Below are positions 10,738-20,676 of a stretch of DNA of 64,000 bases, in pieces. How positions within the stretch are numbered: position 1 is the stretch's first letter; each line of letters opens with the position of its first letter. A program made the position numbers and the translations under genes. A model generated the notes under the pieces. The model ran no database searches. It had not been told where the DNA came from and saw only the letters and a program-made list of their open reading frames with translations. The DNA comes from Rouxiella badensis. GTDB taxonomy: Bacteria > Pseudomonadota > Gammaproteobacteria > Enterobacterales > Enterobacteriaceae. Where the stretch lies: NCBI GenBank assembly GCA_026967495.1, contig CP114060.1:1860001-1924000 (forward strand). Direction: 5' to 3'.

Positions 10738-11751
10738 ATGACGCTGAAATTAGGGGTGATTGGTACTGGAGCCATTGGCCAGGAACATATCCGCCGCTGT
10801 AGCTATGTGTTACAGGGGGCAAAGGTGGTCGCAGTTTCCGATATCAACCTCAAAGGAGCTGCCGAGGCGGTTAAACGTCTCGGTTTGGAAGCAGAGGTGT
10901 TGTCCGATGGCGAACAGGTCATCAATTCCTCCAATGTGGATGCTTTGATTGTGACTTCCTGGGATCCCACCCACGAAGCGTTCGTTTTAGCTGCGATTGC
11001 CGCGGGCAAGCCGGTATTTTGTGAAAAACCGCTGGCGATCACGGCTGAAGGTTGTAAACGCATTGTCGATGCTGAAATCGCTTATGGCCGTCGTCTGGTG
11101 CAGGTCGGTTTTATGCGTCCCTACGATCAGGGTTATCAAGCCTTGAAAAAAGTGATCGACAGCGGTGAAATCGGACAGCCCTTAATGCTGCATTGCGCGC
11201 ACCGCAACCCTGCCGTGGATGAGAGTTACAGTACCGATATGGCAATCACCAATACGCTAATCCACGAATTAAGCGTATTACGATGGCTGCTGAATGAAGA
11301 TTTTGTTTCGGCTCAGGTCATTTTCCCACGGGCGACGGCGCATACCCACGCTAAATTGCGCGATCCGCAAATTGTATTGCTGGAAACGGTCAAGGGTGTA
11401 CGCATTGATGTAGAAATTTTCGTTAACTGTAAGTACGGCTATGACATTCAAACTGAAGTAGTAGGGGAAAGCGGTATTGCCAGCCTGCCGGAGCCAAGCA
11501 GCGTTTTATTACGCAGCAATGCCAAACGTTCACACAATATTCTCACCGATTGGAAAGATCGTTTTATTGATGCCTATGATACCGAACTACAAGACTTTAT
11601 TAATGGTGTTATTAAAGGGGAATTGACGGGGCCTTCCGCCTGGGATGGATATGCGGCCTCAACGGCGGCAGATGCTTGTGTTAAAGCGCAAAACACCTCA
11701 GGTCCAGTGAGTATTTCTTTGCCTCCGCGCCCGGCTTTTTACGAGCGTTGA
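10738..11751 (+). CDS. iolG: myo-Inositol 2-dehydrogenase
   Basis: It oxidises myo-inositol to scyllo-inosose with NAD+, the first step of inositol breakdown. It is a Gfo/Idh/MocA protein with the Rossmann motif GVIGTGAIG at residues 6-14 and the catalytic EKP at 96-98. The C-terminal half is the family alpha/beta dimer domain. Start 10738 is preferred because AGGAG precedes it by 7 nt; the in-frame ATG at 10717 would put that ribosome binding site inside the gene. This gives 337 residues, normal for IolG. It lies 76 nt upstream of iolE in the same direction, probably in one transcript. Confidence 0.92.
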   Translation: MTLKLGVIGTGAIGQEHIRRCSYVLQGAKVVAVSDINLKGAAEAVKRLGLEAEVLSDGEQVINSSNVDALIVTSWDPTHEAFVLAAIAAGKPVFCEKPLAITAEGCKRIVDAEIAYGRRLVQVGFMRPYDQGYQALKKVIDSGEIGQPLMLHCAHRNPAVDESYSTDMAITNTLIHELSVLRWLLNEDFVSAQVIFPRATAHTHAKLRDPQIVLLETVKGVRIDVEIFVNCKYGYDIQTEVVGESGIASLPEPSSVLLRSNAKRSHNILTDWKDRFIDAYDTELQDFINGVIKGELTGPSAWDGYAASTAADACVKAQNTSGPVSISLPPRPAFYER

Positions 11752-11827
11752 ATACTCGTGCGTAAATTCGCATAAGGCGGCTTGAAAACCGTTGTTGGAC
11801 AATTTCACTCTTTAAGGTGCGTTTATC

Positions 11828-12724
11828 ATGGACAAAAATAAAGTCAGACTCGGCATTGCGCCTATCGGTTGGACGAATGACGACATGCCCGATTTAGGCA
11901 AGGAAAATACATTTCAGCAAACGGTAAGCGAGATGGCGCTTGCCGGTTTTACAGGAAGTGAAGTCGGCAGCAAATATCCACGCGATCCAAAAATTCTCAA
12001 GCCGATGTTGGATTTGCGCGGCATTCAAATATGCAATGCCTGGTTCAGTACTTTTTTCGCCGACGGAGAAAAAGCGCGCACCATTGATGAATTCATCATA
12101 CATCGCGATTTCCTTCATGCGATGGGAGCGAAAGTTATCGGCTGTTCGGAGCAGTCGCGCAGCACGCAGGGCACATCGCGTCCCGTGCTTGAAGGGCGGC
12201 CAATTTTTACCGACAGTGAATGGCAACTCGTGGCGAATGGCTATAACGAATTGGCCGACCTCGCTGCCGAGAAAGGAATGACGGTAGGTCTTCATCATCA
12301 TATGGGGACTGGCATTCAAACCGCGAAAGAAATTGAGCATTTTCTTGATATCGTCAATGACGATGTTTATCTGCTCTTTGATACCGGTCATGCCTATTAT
12401 TCCGAAGGATCTCAGGAAGCGATGTTACAAATCCTGAAGGCGCATTTGCCACGTATTAACCATGTTCATCTAAAAGATGTTCGAGACAGCATAGTGAATG
12501 AGGTTCGTACTCATAAACTGAGTTTTCTTGAGGGTGTTAAAAAAGGCACTTTTACCGTACCGGGTGATGGAATTATACAATTCAAGCCGGTCTTTGAGTT
12601 ATTAGAGGATTTTGGTTACGAAGGATGGATTGTCGTAGAGGCAGAACAGGATCCCGCCAAAGCTAACCCGTTTGAATATGCCCTCAAGGCGCGTCGTTAC
12701 ATTCAGGAAGTGGCTGGAATTTAA
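11828..12724 (+). CDS. iolE: myo-Inosose-2 dehydratase
   Basis: It dehydrates scyllo-inosose to the trihydroxycyclohexane-dione, step two of the pathway. It is a 298-residue TIM-barrel protein with family signatures IAPIGWTNDDMPDLG at the N-terminus, GLHHHMGTGIQT, LLFDTGHAYY and HVHLKDVR, which carry the metal and substrate ligands. AAGGTG precedes the ATG by a normal distance. It follows iolG. The enzyme that would use its product, IolD, is not in the window. Confidence 0.94.
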   Translation: MDKNKVRLGIAPIGWTNDDMPDLGKENTFQQTVSEMALAGFTGSEVGSKYPRDPKILKPMLDLRGIQICNAWFSTFFADGEKARTIDEFIIHRDFLHAMGAKVIGCSEQSRSTQGTSRPVLEGRPIFTDSEWQLVANGYNELADLAAEKGMTVGLHHHMGTGIQTAKEIEHFLDIVNDDVYLLFDTGHAYYSEGSQEAMLQILKAHLPRINHVHLKDVRDSIVNEVRTHKLSFLEGVKKGTFTVPGDGIIQFKPVFELLEDFGYEGWIVVEAEQDPAKANPFEYALKARRYIQEVAGI

Positions 12725-13093
12725 CGTCATTTCTTAGATATTGGTTTATTGATGTTTTCCCCGCGGGGTAATTAATTCGCCTCGCGGGAGTTAAATCATT
12801 AAGACAGGTTATTAATAAAAAATTAACGTAAAAAAAGAAGCTTTCACTCAGCGAGTAATTGAGTACCAACGGCTACGCGCGGTGATAAATAAAGTATTTA
12901 TTCGATAAGTTAGAATTAAAAGCCTTTGATGAATATTGGGTTTAATTTGTAAGTCACCATGACGGGGTTACATATCATGTTAGCCAGATGAGATATCAAT
13001 TCCTAATTGATGAAGTATTTAGATTAATTGTTGCCCATTCCTATTACTGCAATATGTCCCTACAACAGAGTCTAAACGATCATTGGAGTCACT
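12725..13093. promoter_or_regulatory. Intergenic region upstream of iolT-type gene
   Basis: This is a 369-nt AT-rich spacer. I see no gene and no strong terminator. It probably contains the promoter of the sugar porter at 13094, which has TTGGAG just before its start. Confidence 0.45.
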
Positions 13094-14578
13094 ATGGAAC
13101 ATGAACAGTTTATAACAAAAAATACGGCCTCCGGCCCGAACAGCACGACCAAGACAGAACCGTTCGTCAAGGTCATTGCTATCATCTCAACACTAGGGGG
13201 CCTGTTATTCGGTTATGACACAGGCGTTATTTCTGGCGCATTATTGTTTATGGGCAAAGAATTACACCTGACTCCTTTTACCACAGGGCTAGTGACCAGC
13301 TCCTTGCTGTTTGGTGCAGCATTTGGTGCCTTGGCAGCCGGACATCTCGCGGATAGCGCTGGGCGTAAGAAAATTATTATCCTACTGGCGATTATCTTTG
13401 CGGTGGGCGCTGCGGGTACCGCCATGGCACCCGATGTGAATTGGATGATTTTCTTCCGTCTGGTTCTCGGTCTGGCCGTGGGCGGTGCGGCGGCGACTGT
13501 GCCGGTTTATATTGCAGAAATTGCGCCAGCGAATCGGCGTGGCCAATTAGTGACCATGCAGGAGCTTATGATTGTTATCGGGCAAATGCTGGCGTATATC
13601 ACTAACGCAACCTTCCACGAGATCTGGGGCGGTGATACCACCTGGCGTTGGATGCTGGCCATTGCCACTATTCCTGCAATCATGCTCTGGTTCGGCATGA
13701 TGTTTATGCCAGACACGCCGCGCTGGTATGCCATGAAAGGCCGTTTTGCCGAGGCTCGCCGTATTTTGGAACGAACCCGTGCCAAAGAGGATGTAGAGTG
13801 GGAATTGACCGAAATAGAGGAGACTATTGAAGAGAACCGCCATAAAGGTAAAGGGAAACTGCGAGATTTGGCCACACCTTGGTTAGCCAAGCTGTTCTTT
13901 CTCGGCATCGGTATCGCCACTATTCAGCAGCTTACGGGCGTTAATACCATTATGTATTACGCGCCAACCGTACTTAAAATGTCTGGTCTAAGCACCGATG
14001 CGGCTTTATTTGCCACCATTGCGAATGGCGTAATATCGGTATTGATGACCTTCGTAGGTATTTGGATGCTGGGCCGCATTGGGCGCCGTCCGTTGGTATT
14101 GATAGGGCAAATAGGCTGCACTGCCTGCTTATTCCTGATAGGTCTCGTCTGTATGCTGCCCGAATTTCATGCTAACGGCGGAGTGAATCTTGTTCGTTGT
14201 TATATGATCTTGGCCGGTATGTTGCTGTTCCTTAGCTTCCAGCAGGGCGCATTATCACCTGTCACCTGGCTGTTACTGTCTGAGATTTTCCCGACCAGAA
14301 TGCGGGGGATCTGCATGGGGGGAGCCGTATTCTCTCTGTGGATAGCCAATTTTATTATCTCGATGGCGTTTCCACTGTTACTGGCCTATTTCGGTCTGGC
14401 GGGAGCATTCTTTATCTTCGGCGTTATCGGTATCGGCGGCGGAATATTTGTCATTCGCTGTATTCCCGAAACGCGTGGCCGCAGCCTGGAGCAGATCGAG
14501 CATTATTTTTATGCAAAATATAATTCTAGCGCGAAAGTGAAGGGGCTGTTAAACACCATTGAGAAACGCAAAGTCTGA
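13094..14578 (+). CDS. iolT: MFS sugar porter, probable myo-inositol:H+ symporter (IolT type)
   Basis: This is a 12-helix inner-membrane transporter of the sugar porter family, 494 residues. Signatures are GGLLFGYDTGVISGALLFM in helix 1, GRKK in loop 2-3, RLVLGLAVGGAAATVPVYIAE, QQLTGVNTIMYYAP in helix 7, GRIGRRP and the final PETRGRSLEQIE. Substrate assignment to inositol is inferred from position directly after iolG-iolE and from resemblance to IolT. XylE/GalP-like specificities share these motifs. A second, more divergent porter at 24211-25677 may handle another isomer. Confidence 0.85.
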   Translation: MEHEQFITKNTASGPNSTTKTEPFVKVIAIISTLGGLLFGYDTGVISGALLFMGKELHLTPFTTGLVTSSLLFGAAFGALAAGHLADSAGRKKIIILLAIIFAVGAAGTAMAPDVNWMIFFRLVLGLAVGGAAATVPVYIAEIAPANRRGQLVTMQELMIVIGQMLAYITNATFHEIWGGDTTWRWMLAIATIPAIMLWFGMMFMPDTPRWYAMKGRFAEARRILERTRAKEDVEWELTEIEETIEENRHKGKGKLRDLATPWLAKLFFLGIGIATIQQLTGVNTIMYYAPTVLKMSGLSTDAALFATIANGVISVLMTFVGIWMLGRIGRRPLVLIGQIGCTACLFLIGLVCMLPEFHANGGVNLVRCYMILAGMLLFLSFQQGALSPVTWLLLSEIFPTRMRGICMGGAVFSLWIANFIISMAFPLLLAYFGLAGAFFIFGVIGIGGGIFVIRCIPETRGRSLEQIEHYFYAKYNSSAKVKGLLNTIEKRKV

Positions 14579-14637
14579 TGTTGTTCTGTTACGCGCTGGC
14601 CTTTATTAGCAGGGCCGGCGCGTAGTGCGTTAATCCG

Positions 14638-15075
14638 CTAAGTTAACTCGTAAAACTTGAGAGAGACGCCCTGCGCCGTTCGTTGGCCAGTGCAAATGAA
14701 TATAGATTCAGTCATCCAGCGCAGTGCCTCGCTATACACCTCGAACTTGGGGACAGCACGAAAATAGATTTCCTCCTGCGGGATCAGATTAAAGAACGAC
14801 ATATCGTCACTAAACAGTTTTTCTCTCCACTCCGCAGGAATGCGGCGGATGCCGTTATTCTCAACATAGACCCGGCCCTCGCTGGTTTCCAGTCCGTATC
14901 GCGCGGAAAGCTGGCAGGTTCCGTCGGGGTGAATAATTTGGCTGTCGATGCCCCCTGGTAGTACCTGCCCACGTAATCTTCCGCTGACTTCCCCTTCTAG
15001 AATCGCGATCAGTTGGCGTTTTCCGCCTTCTGCTGTGGCATTCACGACTATCGGTTTATCGACTTTGATCTCCAC
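14638..15075 (-). CDS. DUF3237 domain protein
   Basis: This is a 145-residue cytoplasmic protein with no signal peptide or membrane segment. The phrases LIAILEGEVSGRLRGQVLPG, GGIDSQIIHPDGTCQLSARY and IYFRAVPKFEV match DUF3237, a small beta-barrel family of unknown function that often lies beside catabolic operons. It is convergent with the inositol porter and divergent from the type III chaperone gene. No function is proposed. Confidence 0.8.
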   Translation of the reverse strand: MEIKVDKPIVVNATAEGGKRQLIAILEGEVSGRLRGQVLPGGIDSQIIHPDGTCQLSARYGLETSEGRVYVENNGIRRIPAEWREKLFSDDMSFFNLIPQEEIYFRAVPKFEVYSEALRWMTESIFICTGQRTAQGVSLKFYELT

Positions 15076-15224
15076 AGAAAAACTGTGTTTGAGCCTCTGG
15101 ATGCATTATTCCTCCGCAGTTTGAGCGATTTATAGCTGTGTATAAAACGGAAGCGCTTTAGCTTGTATCGGCTAATGGGTTTCTGTTTTTCAATTAAAAA
15201 TCAAAAATTTCAAGGAAAGAACGA

Positions 15225-15632
15225 ATGAACTATAACATTGCGGAGCGCTTGTGTAAGACTTTGAACAACATGGGTTATCCGGTTGAAGAAAATCAGTTTG
15301 ACGCCCACTCCACCATTGAAATCAGTTTTGCCAACATTCCCAGCCTGTTTTTCTCTGTCATTGACGACAGATTATGGCTGTGGAGCGCCCTGACATGGAT
15401 GGACAGCTCAACCTTTACCTCCTGGGGGGCAGAACTCTGGGAAGAGTTACAGGCGGCGCTGTGCTGGGTTGTGACGGGTCAGCCGGTTCTCGGGCTTGGC
15501 AGCGAAGGCTATGAGCTGAAAGCGCTGGTGGATGACCACTGTTTTGATGAAGAGGCGCGTCTTGAAGAGTTGCTGGAAGGTTTCTATGTACTTTGTGTTC
15601 GTCTGCATGAGCGTTTTAGTCAGTCCCGCTAG
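15225..15632 (+). CDS. Type III secretion chaperone, InvB/SpaK family
   Basis: This acidic 135-residue protein lines up with Salmonella InvB over its length: NIAERLCKTL at the start, FDAHSTIEISF against IDSHSTIVLDL, FFSVIDDRLWLWSAL against CISVKDDDVWIWAQL, YELKALVDD, and LLEGFYVL near the end. InvB/SpaK proteins are class IB chaperones that bind several effectors and deliver them to the export ATPase. AAGGAAAG gives a good ribosome binding site. No type III apparatus gene or intact effector is next to it, so it is an orphan here. Recognition is from memory of the InvB sequence. Confidence 0.78.
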   Translation: MNYNIAERLCKTLNNMGYPVEENQFDAHSTIEISFANIPSLFFSVIDDRLWLWSALTWMDSSTFTSWGAELWEELQAALCWVVTGQPVLGLGSEGYELKALVDDHCFDEEARLEELLEGFYVLCVRLHERFSQSR

Positions 15633-15721
15633 GCTCCTTGCCGTTGTCCAGCACTATCTTGAGGGGTATCCATCGTTAATTTGACGGCTATCACGATATG
15701 TGAATTTCATAAATAAAATAA

Positions 15722-16105
15722 ATGGCTTGTTTGTTTCGTTTTGTGCACAGTAGATCCTATCGAACTGTTTAGCGACCTGTTTCACCTAGTTTTGAGAATA
15801 ATGAAAAAGGCATTCCACGGAGTCTCTGTATAGTTTTTGGGGATAGCAACGCCGTCACACCGCTGAGAATAGCCACTGAAACAGGGTTTGATGCGCCTGA
15901 GGTTAGCGGTATTAATGGCCTGAGGCGCATTGGGGGGCATAAGCCCGAAGAGGTCGCGGAATGGACGTCAATCTTATCTACGGTATTCACTTCTGTGGCG
16001 GACGTGTGGTGTCCTGAGCCGCTTAGCCCGACGCATTTGAAAGATGACCTGTGGCAAAGGGGTAAAGACAATTTCGATAGCCTGACTGCCTGGACTCACC
16101 GTTAG
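15722..16105 (+). other. Unrecognised reading frame with in-frame TAG, downstream of the InvB-like gene
   Basis: From the ATG at 15722 the frame runs 16 codons, meets TAG at 15770-15772, then stays open for 110 codons to TAG at 16103-16105. The long part contains SLCIVFGDSNAVTPLRIATE and AEWTSILSTVFTSVADVWCP. I do not recognise it. No ribosome binding site precedes the ATG. Its place 90 nt after a type III chaperone is where a cognate effector would be expected, so it may be an effector remnant. An opposite-strand frame over the same bases looks like a shadow. Confidence 0.35.
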
Positions 16106-16161
16106 CGCCGGAGAGTAAGAACAAGGATGTTCTTAAAGTGGGATCCGGCTTGGGGTCTACG

Positions 16162-16181
16162 AATGAAATTTTTTGTTCATT
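16162..16181. promoter_or_regulatory. Inverted repeat upstream of iolR, candidate operator
   Basis: AATGAA and TTCATT are perfectly inverted around 8 nt. The element lies about 50 nt before the GTG start of the RpiR-type gene, where autoregulation would act. The assignment is inference. Confidence 0.35.
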
Positions 16182-16229
16182 TTGTTAGACTGAAACATTC
16201 ACTATGATGTTAATTAAGGGCGGCTTCCC

Positions 16230-17067
16230 GTGTCGAAACATACCACTCAATTGTCTATTTTACAGGAAGACATTCGTACCCGTTACGACAGTCTGAGCAA
16301 GCGTCTTAAACAGGTAGCACGCTATATTCTTGATAATAGCAACAGCGTAGCGTTTGATACGGTGGCGTCCATTGCTCAGCGTGCCGACGTGCCGCCCTCG
16401 ACGTTGATTCGTTTTGCCAGCGCTTTTGGCTTTAGCGGTTTCAACGAAATGAAACAAGTATTCCGTCAACACCTGATGGAAGAGACGGTCAGCTATACCG
16501 AGCGTGCGCGCTTATTTCGAAAGTCTTCTACCGAGGAAGGCACTGCCGCACCGGAAAAACCGGACGAAGTGTTGAACATGTTCTCGATGGTCAATGCGCA
16601 GGCGCTACAGCAGTTGCCTGCACACATTACCGCCGAACAGCTTGACCAAGCGATCGCCATGCTCTCGCAGGCGGAAAACATCTATATTATCGGCCTGCGT
16701 CGTTCCTTCAGCGTGGCCAGCTATTTAACCTATGCGTTGCGCCATCTGGAGCGTCGTGCGTTTCTGATTGACGGACTCGGCGGGATGTTCTCAGAACAGT
16801 TGAGCATGGTGGTTCCCAAAAGATGTGGTCATTGCTATCAGCTATTCGCCTTACGCCAGTGAAGCGATGGAACTCGTCCAGCTCGGTGCACGTCGCGGTG
16901 CGCGGCAGATAGCGATTACCGACAGCCAGGTCAGCCCATTAGCGGCATTCAGCGACGTCTGCTTTGTCGTGCGCGAGGCCCAGCTCGACGGTTTCCGTTC
17001 ACAGGTTGCATCAATGTGTCTTGCGCAGACTATTGCAGTGTCGTTAGCGTTAAGTAGTGCAGAGTAG
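16230..17067 (+). pseudogene. iolR: RpiR/MurR-family regulator IolR, one frameshift
   Basis: An N-terminal RpiR-type helix-turn-helix (residues about 15-80: RYILDNSNSVAFDTVASIAQ, VPPSTLIRFASAFGFSGF) is followed by a SIS sugar-phosphate-binding domain (NIYIIGLRRSFSVASYLTYA). The start is GTG at 16230 with AAGGGCGG upstream. An extra A near 16820 (CCCAAAAG) breaks the SIS domain between SEQLSMVVPK and VVIAISYSPYASEAM. Deleting it gives exactly 278 residues. Position inside the iol region and family identity suggest the inositol-phosphate-responsive repressor of the cluster. An ATGAA/TTCAT inverted repeat lies in its upstream region. Confidence 0.82.
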
Positions 17068-17077
17068 GTTTTGATTT

Positions 17078-17881
17078 TCAAATAAAATCGCCGCCAAATG
17101 AATCCAAAAAGCGCGCAATCGCGCTGTTGGAATCCCCCGACGCCCATGCCTCCATCCCGACCACGCCGCGATACCCTGTCTTATAAAGCGCGCGTGCGAT
17201 CGCCGGGTAGTTAATTTCTCCGCTGCCCGGCTCTTGACGGCCTGGTACATCTGCGACCTGAACTTCACCAATGTAGGGCGCCGACTGGCGAATCAACTCA
17301 ATTAGATTACCTTCACCAATTTGCGCGTGGTACAGGTCCAGATTCATCTTTAACCACGGGCTGTCGACGGCTGAAATCAGCGTCAGAGTGTCCTGTGCGC
17401 TGGCGAAGGGGGTTCCCGGATGATCAACCTGGGTATTGAGGTTCTCCAGCAAAAATACCTGCTGGTGGCGTTCGCCCAATTTGGCAATTTCGCTCAGTGT
17501 TTTATAGGCCTTAATCCACATCGCGCCGGTGACGTGGCTTTTCGGTTTGAGCGGCAATCCCTGTCCGTCTAGGCCGGTACCGTGCAGATTGAGGCTAGGG
17601 CAGTTCAGGCGCCTGGCAATCTCAATCGAGACTTCGGCTGTTTCAAGCAGACGCGCAATGCCGTCATCATCCAGCAGATCACCGCTGATGTAGCCGGTCA
17701 TTGAGGTAAAGCGTGCACCGGTTGCGGCAAGCGCGTCGATGTCTTTTTGAGTCCAGTCCCAGATTTCTACCGCAAATCCCGCCTGATGAATACGTTTAAC
17801 ACGCTCAACAAAAGGCAAGTCCAGGAAGACCATTTCGGCGCAGACTGCCAACTGGAAAGGAGAGCTAAGGGCCGTGGACAT
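17078..17881 (-). CDS. Hydroxypyruvate-isomerase-family TIM-barrel protein
   Basis: This is a 267-residue xylose-isomerase-like TIM barrel. VEIWDWTQKDIDAL, LNLHGTG, VFLLENLNT, MNLDLYHAQIGEGNLIELI and GEVQVADVPGRQEPGSGEI are the hydroxypyruvate isomerase (Hyi/OtnI) pattern, with Glu, Asp and His metal ligands. In this setting it more likely isomerises an inositol-derived keto compound than hydroxypyruvate, but nothing in the sequence decides the substrate. It is convergent with iolR, 10 nt apart, and separated from iolB by a terminator. Confidence 0.8.
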   Translation of the reverse strand: MSTALSSPFQLAVCAEMVFLDLPFVERVKRIHQAGFAVEIWDWTQKDIDALAATGARFTSMTGYISGDLLDDDGIARLLETAEVSIEIARRLNCPSLNLHGTGLDGQGLPLKPKSHVTGAMWIKAYKTLSEIAKLGERHQQVFLLENLNTQVDHPGTPFASAQDTLTLISAVDSPWLKMNLDLYHAQIGEGNLIELIRQSAPYIGEVQVADVPGRQEPGSGEINYPAIARALYKTGYRGVVGMEAWASGDSNSAIARFLDSFGGDFI

Positions 17882-17905
17882 AATATTTTCCTAATCAAAG
17901 ATCTT

Positions 17906-17928
17906 AAAAAGCAGCCCGGAGGCTGCTT
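17906..17928 (-). terminator. Intrinsic terminator after iolB
   Basis: On the minus strand AAGCAGCC, a four-base loop and GGCTGCTT are followed by a T-run (AAAAA on the plus strand at 17906-17910). It lies about 33 nt beyond the iolB stop. Confidence 0.75.
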
Positions 17929-17961
17929 AGAAGTTTGAAGTGAAAGGCCTAATGCAACTGA

Positions 17962-18784
17962 TTAAACCTTATTTCTTGGATATTGATCTGAGTTTACCCA
18001 GGCGTGGTCCTTTTCCCAGGTAAATTGCCATTTACGTTCCGGACCGGCCATAACGTTCAGATAATAGTTATCGTAACCGGCAATGGTTGCCACCGGGTGA
18101 TAACCGCGTGGAACCTGCACGACGTCGCGATCGTATGGCGCCATGCATTCATCCAGGCTGCGATCGTCGGTGTAGACGCGGTGCAGCGCAAAGCCCTGCG
18201 GGGGATCAAAACGGTGATAATAAGTTTCTTCCAGATAGGTTTCCTTACCTTCCACCGGCGTATCGTGCTTGTGGCTAGGATAAGAACTGGAATCGCCTTC
18301 ATCGGTATAAACCTCAACTACCAGCAGGCTGTCGGCTGGCTTGTCGTCAGGGAGGATGTTATGCACCAGACGGCGGTTACGTCCTTTGCCGCGACGCTCA
18401 ACGCCCACGTCTTTCGGCGCAATCAGTCGTGCAGGCAATTTGCCGAAGCCGGGGGCACTGCATACTGCCAGCTCCAGCGCGGTTTCAGCTTTCACTTCTG
18501 AGGGCGTATTGTGCGGTACGTAGACCGACCACGCGGGAATGCGCTCAAACGGGACTCATTCGTTGGCCAATATGCTCAAACTTTTCTGCAGGAGTGACCA
18601 CGCTTGCCCGTCCGGAAACGAGCACCAGACAGCGTTCTTTATCATCCGCTGGCAGGGTCAGCGTCTGACCCTCTTCAAGTTGATAAACGTCGAAACCCAC
18701 ATACTTCCAGCCCGCACTTTCTGGCGTAATATGCTGGATACGCCCGTCTTTCGATGGGGCATGCTTACTGAGCAAGCGGGACAT
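17962..18784 (-). pseudogene. iolB: 5-Deoxy-glucuronate isomerase, one frameshift
   Basis: It converts 5-deoxy-D-glucuronate to 5-dehydro-2-deoxy-D-gluconate, step four of inositol degradation. This cupin-type protein has metal-binding phrases SYPSHKHDTP and ETYYHRFDPPQGFALHRVY. The start at 18784 reads MSRLLSKHAPSKDGRIQHIT with AGGAGAGG upstream. An extra C near 18551 (CCC for CC) shifts the frame after HIGQRMSP; the other frame continues ERIPAWSVYVPHNTPSEVKA. Correcting it gives exactly 273 residues. It follows iolA by 24 nt, one transcription unit. Confidence 0.88.
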
Positions 18785-18808
18785 GTTCCTCTCCTTGTGT
18801 AGAAAATA

Positions 18809-20315
18809 TTAACCCAGCGTCGGCATGCTGAACTCGGCAACGGTATGTTGCCCGGTTGGCCAGCGAGTGGTCACGGTTTTCATACGCGTATAGAAGCGGA
18901 CGCCGTCTGGCCCATGCACGTTCAACGCGCCAAACACCGAGCGTTTCCAGCCACCAAAGGAGTGGAAGGCCACCGGTACCGGCACAGGAATATTGACACC
19001 CACCATGCCAGCCTCAACGTTTTGCACAAACTCACGAGCATAGTGACCGTTGGTGGTGAAAATCGCGCTGCCGTTGCCAAATTCATGGCCGTTAACAGTG
19101 TTCAGCGCCGAGTCGAAATCTTTCTCGCGGACGATGCCTAAGACCGGTCCAAAAATCTCTTCGCGGTAAATCTTCATATCGGTGGTGACATTGTCAAACA
19201 GTGTACCGCCAACGTAGAAGCCTTCCGGATGACCTTCAACCTTGTGGTTGCGGCCGTCGATAACCAGTTTCGCGCCTTCGGCAACGCCCTGATCGATATA
19301 GCCAACGACCTTGGACTGGTGAGCCTTAGAGATGACGAGTACCCATTTCATTTTCTTCTTTACCGCGCAGATTTCCCGGGCCGATACGCAGCGCATTGAC
19401 CAGCGGTGTCAGCTTGGCAATCAGTTTGTCGGCGGTGTCATCACCTACGGCAACCACGATTGGCAGCGCCATGCAGCGTTCACCGGCAGAGCCGAATGCG
19501 CCGCCCATAATGGCTTGCACGGTCGCATCGAGGTCGGCATCCGGCATGACGATAGCGTGGTTTTTCGCGGCACCAAACGCCTGTACACGTTTACCGTGGG
19601 CGCTGGCGGTAGCGTAGATATGCTGGGCAACCGCAGAGGAGTCCACAAAGCTGACTGCCTGGATACGTTCATCGCTGGTTAACAGGCTGGCGGCTTCGTT
19701 GCCACAGTGAACGACGTTGAAAACGCCGTCCGGCAAGCCTGCTTCTTTCAGCAGTTCAGCCAGACGGATTGAGGCAGAAGGGGCTGGAGCCGGTGGCTTC
19801 AGGATAAAGGTATTACCGCAGGCCAGTGCGACCGGGAACATCCACATTGGCACCATTGCCGGGAAGTTAAATGGCGTAATTCCCGCTACCACGCCCAGCG
19901 GCTGCATGACCGAGAAACTGTCTACGCCAGTGCCGACGGTGTTGGAATACTCGCCTTTTAACAGGTGCGGAATACCGCAGGCGAATTCAACCACTTCCAG
20001 ACCGCGGGTCAGCTCACCCAGCGCATCGGAATAGACTTTACCGTGTTCGCTGGTGATCAGTTCAGCCAGCTCATCACGGTTCTTCTCGATCAAGGCTTTG
20101 AATTCAAAAAGGATACGTGCACGGCGCAGAGGCGGAGTCTTGGCCCATGAAGGGAAAGCCTTGTGTGCATGCTCGATGGCCTGTAACACTTCCTTCTCGG
20201 TGCTTTGTGTGACCTGACGGATGACCTGACCGGTAGCCGGATTAGTTACCGGCAGAGTTTCTTTGCTACTGCTCGTGTGGAGCTGGCCATTAATGAAATT
20301 CGCGATTGTTTCCAT
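18809..20315 (-). pseudogene. iolA: Methylmalonate-semialdehyde dehydrogenase (acylating), one frameshift
   Basis: It oxidises malonic/methylmalonic semialdehyde to acetyl-/propionyl-CoA, the last step of inositol breakdown. It is an aldehyde dehydrogenase fold, with GVVAGITPFNFPAMVPMWMF and the catalytic Cys in GSAGERCMALP in the first 300 residues, and FHSFGGWKRSVFG near the end. Two bases are missing near 19335: after GKEENEMG the frame moves to LVISKAHQSKVVGYIDQG. Adding them gives 502 residues, normal for IolA. It leads the minus-strand iolA-iolB unit from a promoter in the 361-nt spacer upstream. Confidence 0.9.
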
Positions 20316-20676
20316 CTTCTCTACCTTACCTCAGAACCGTGATGAGTATGCTGGACCCTGCTAAGGATCGCCCGACTGAATTAACCTTATTACTTTGAAC
20401 TAAATGTTTCAAATTAAATTTTATGGAATTTATGTTTCTGTGATCGGTGGCAGGATTTTATGATCTCAACCTGCGGAGATGTGCACCTAAAATACAGGCC
20501 TTAAAATTATATCTATATGATTTAAATGCTTTAAATTTTTGATGAAATGCCGTCAGATAAGGCCTGGGCTGAAAACGTCATAGAGACCGTTGTCATGCGC
20601 ACGAGAATGTCTGACATTTCATTTTAACGGTATAAAAAGTTCATTACAGGTGTTTTCTGGACACTGGGGCGTGGAT
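20316..20676. promoter_or_regulatory. Spacer upstream of iolA
   Basis: This is a 361-nt AT-rich region between two minus-strand genes, with no gene seen. It should contain the iolA promoter. TTTCAAATT and GGAATTTATGTTTC repeats occur near 20405-20440 but do not form a clean palindrome. Confidence 0.45.

Noticed and set aside
15769..16071. 100-codon minus-strand frame
   Set aside because: Low-complexity composition and no start signal; the plus-strand frame over the same bases is more protein-like, though itself uncertain.
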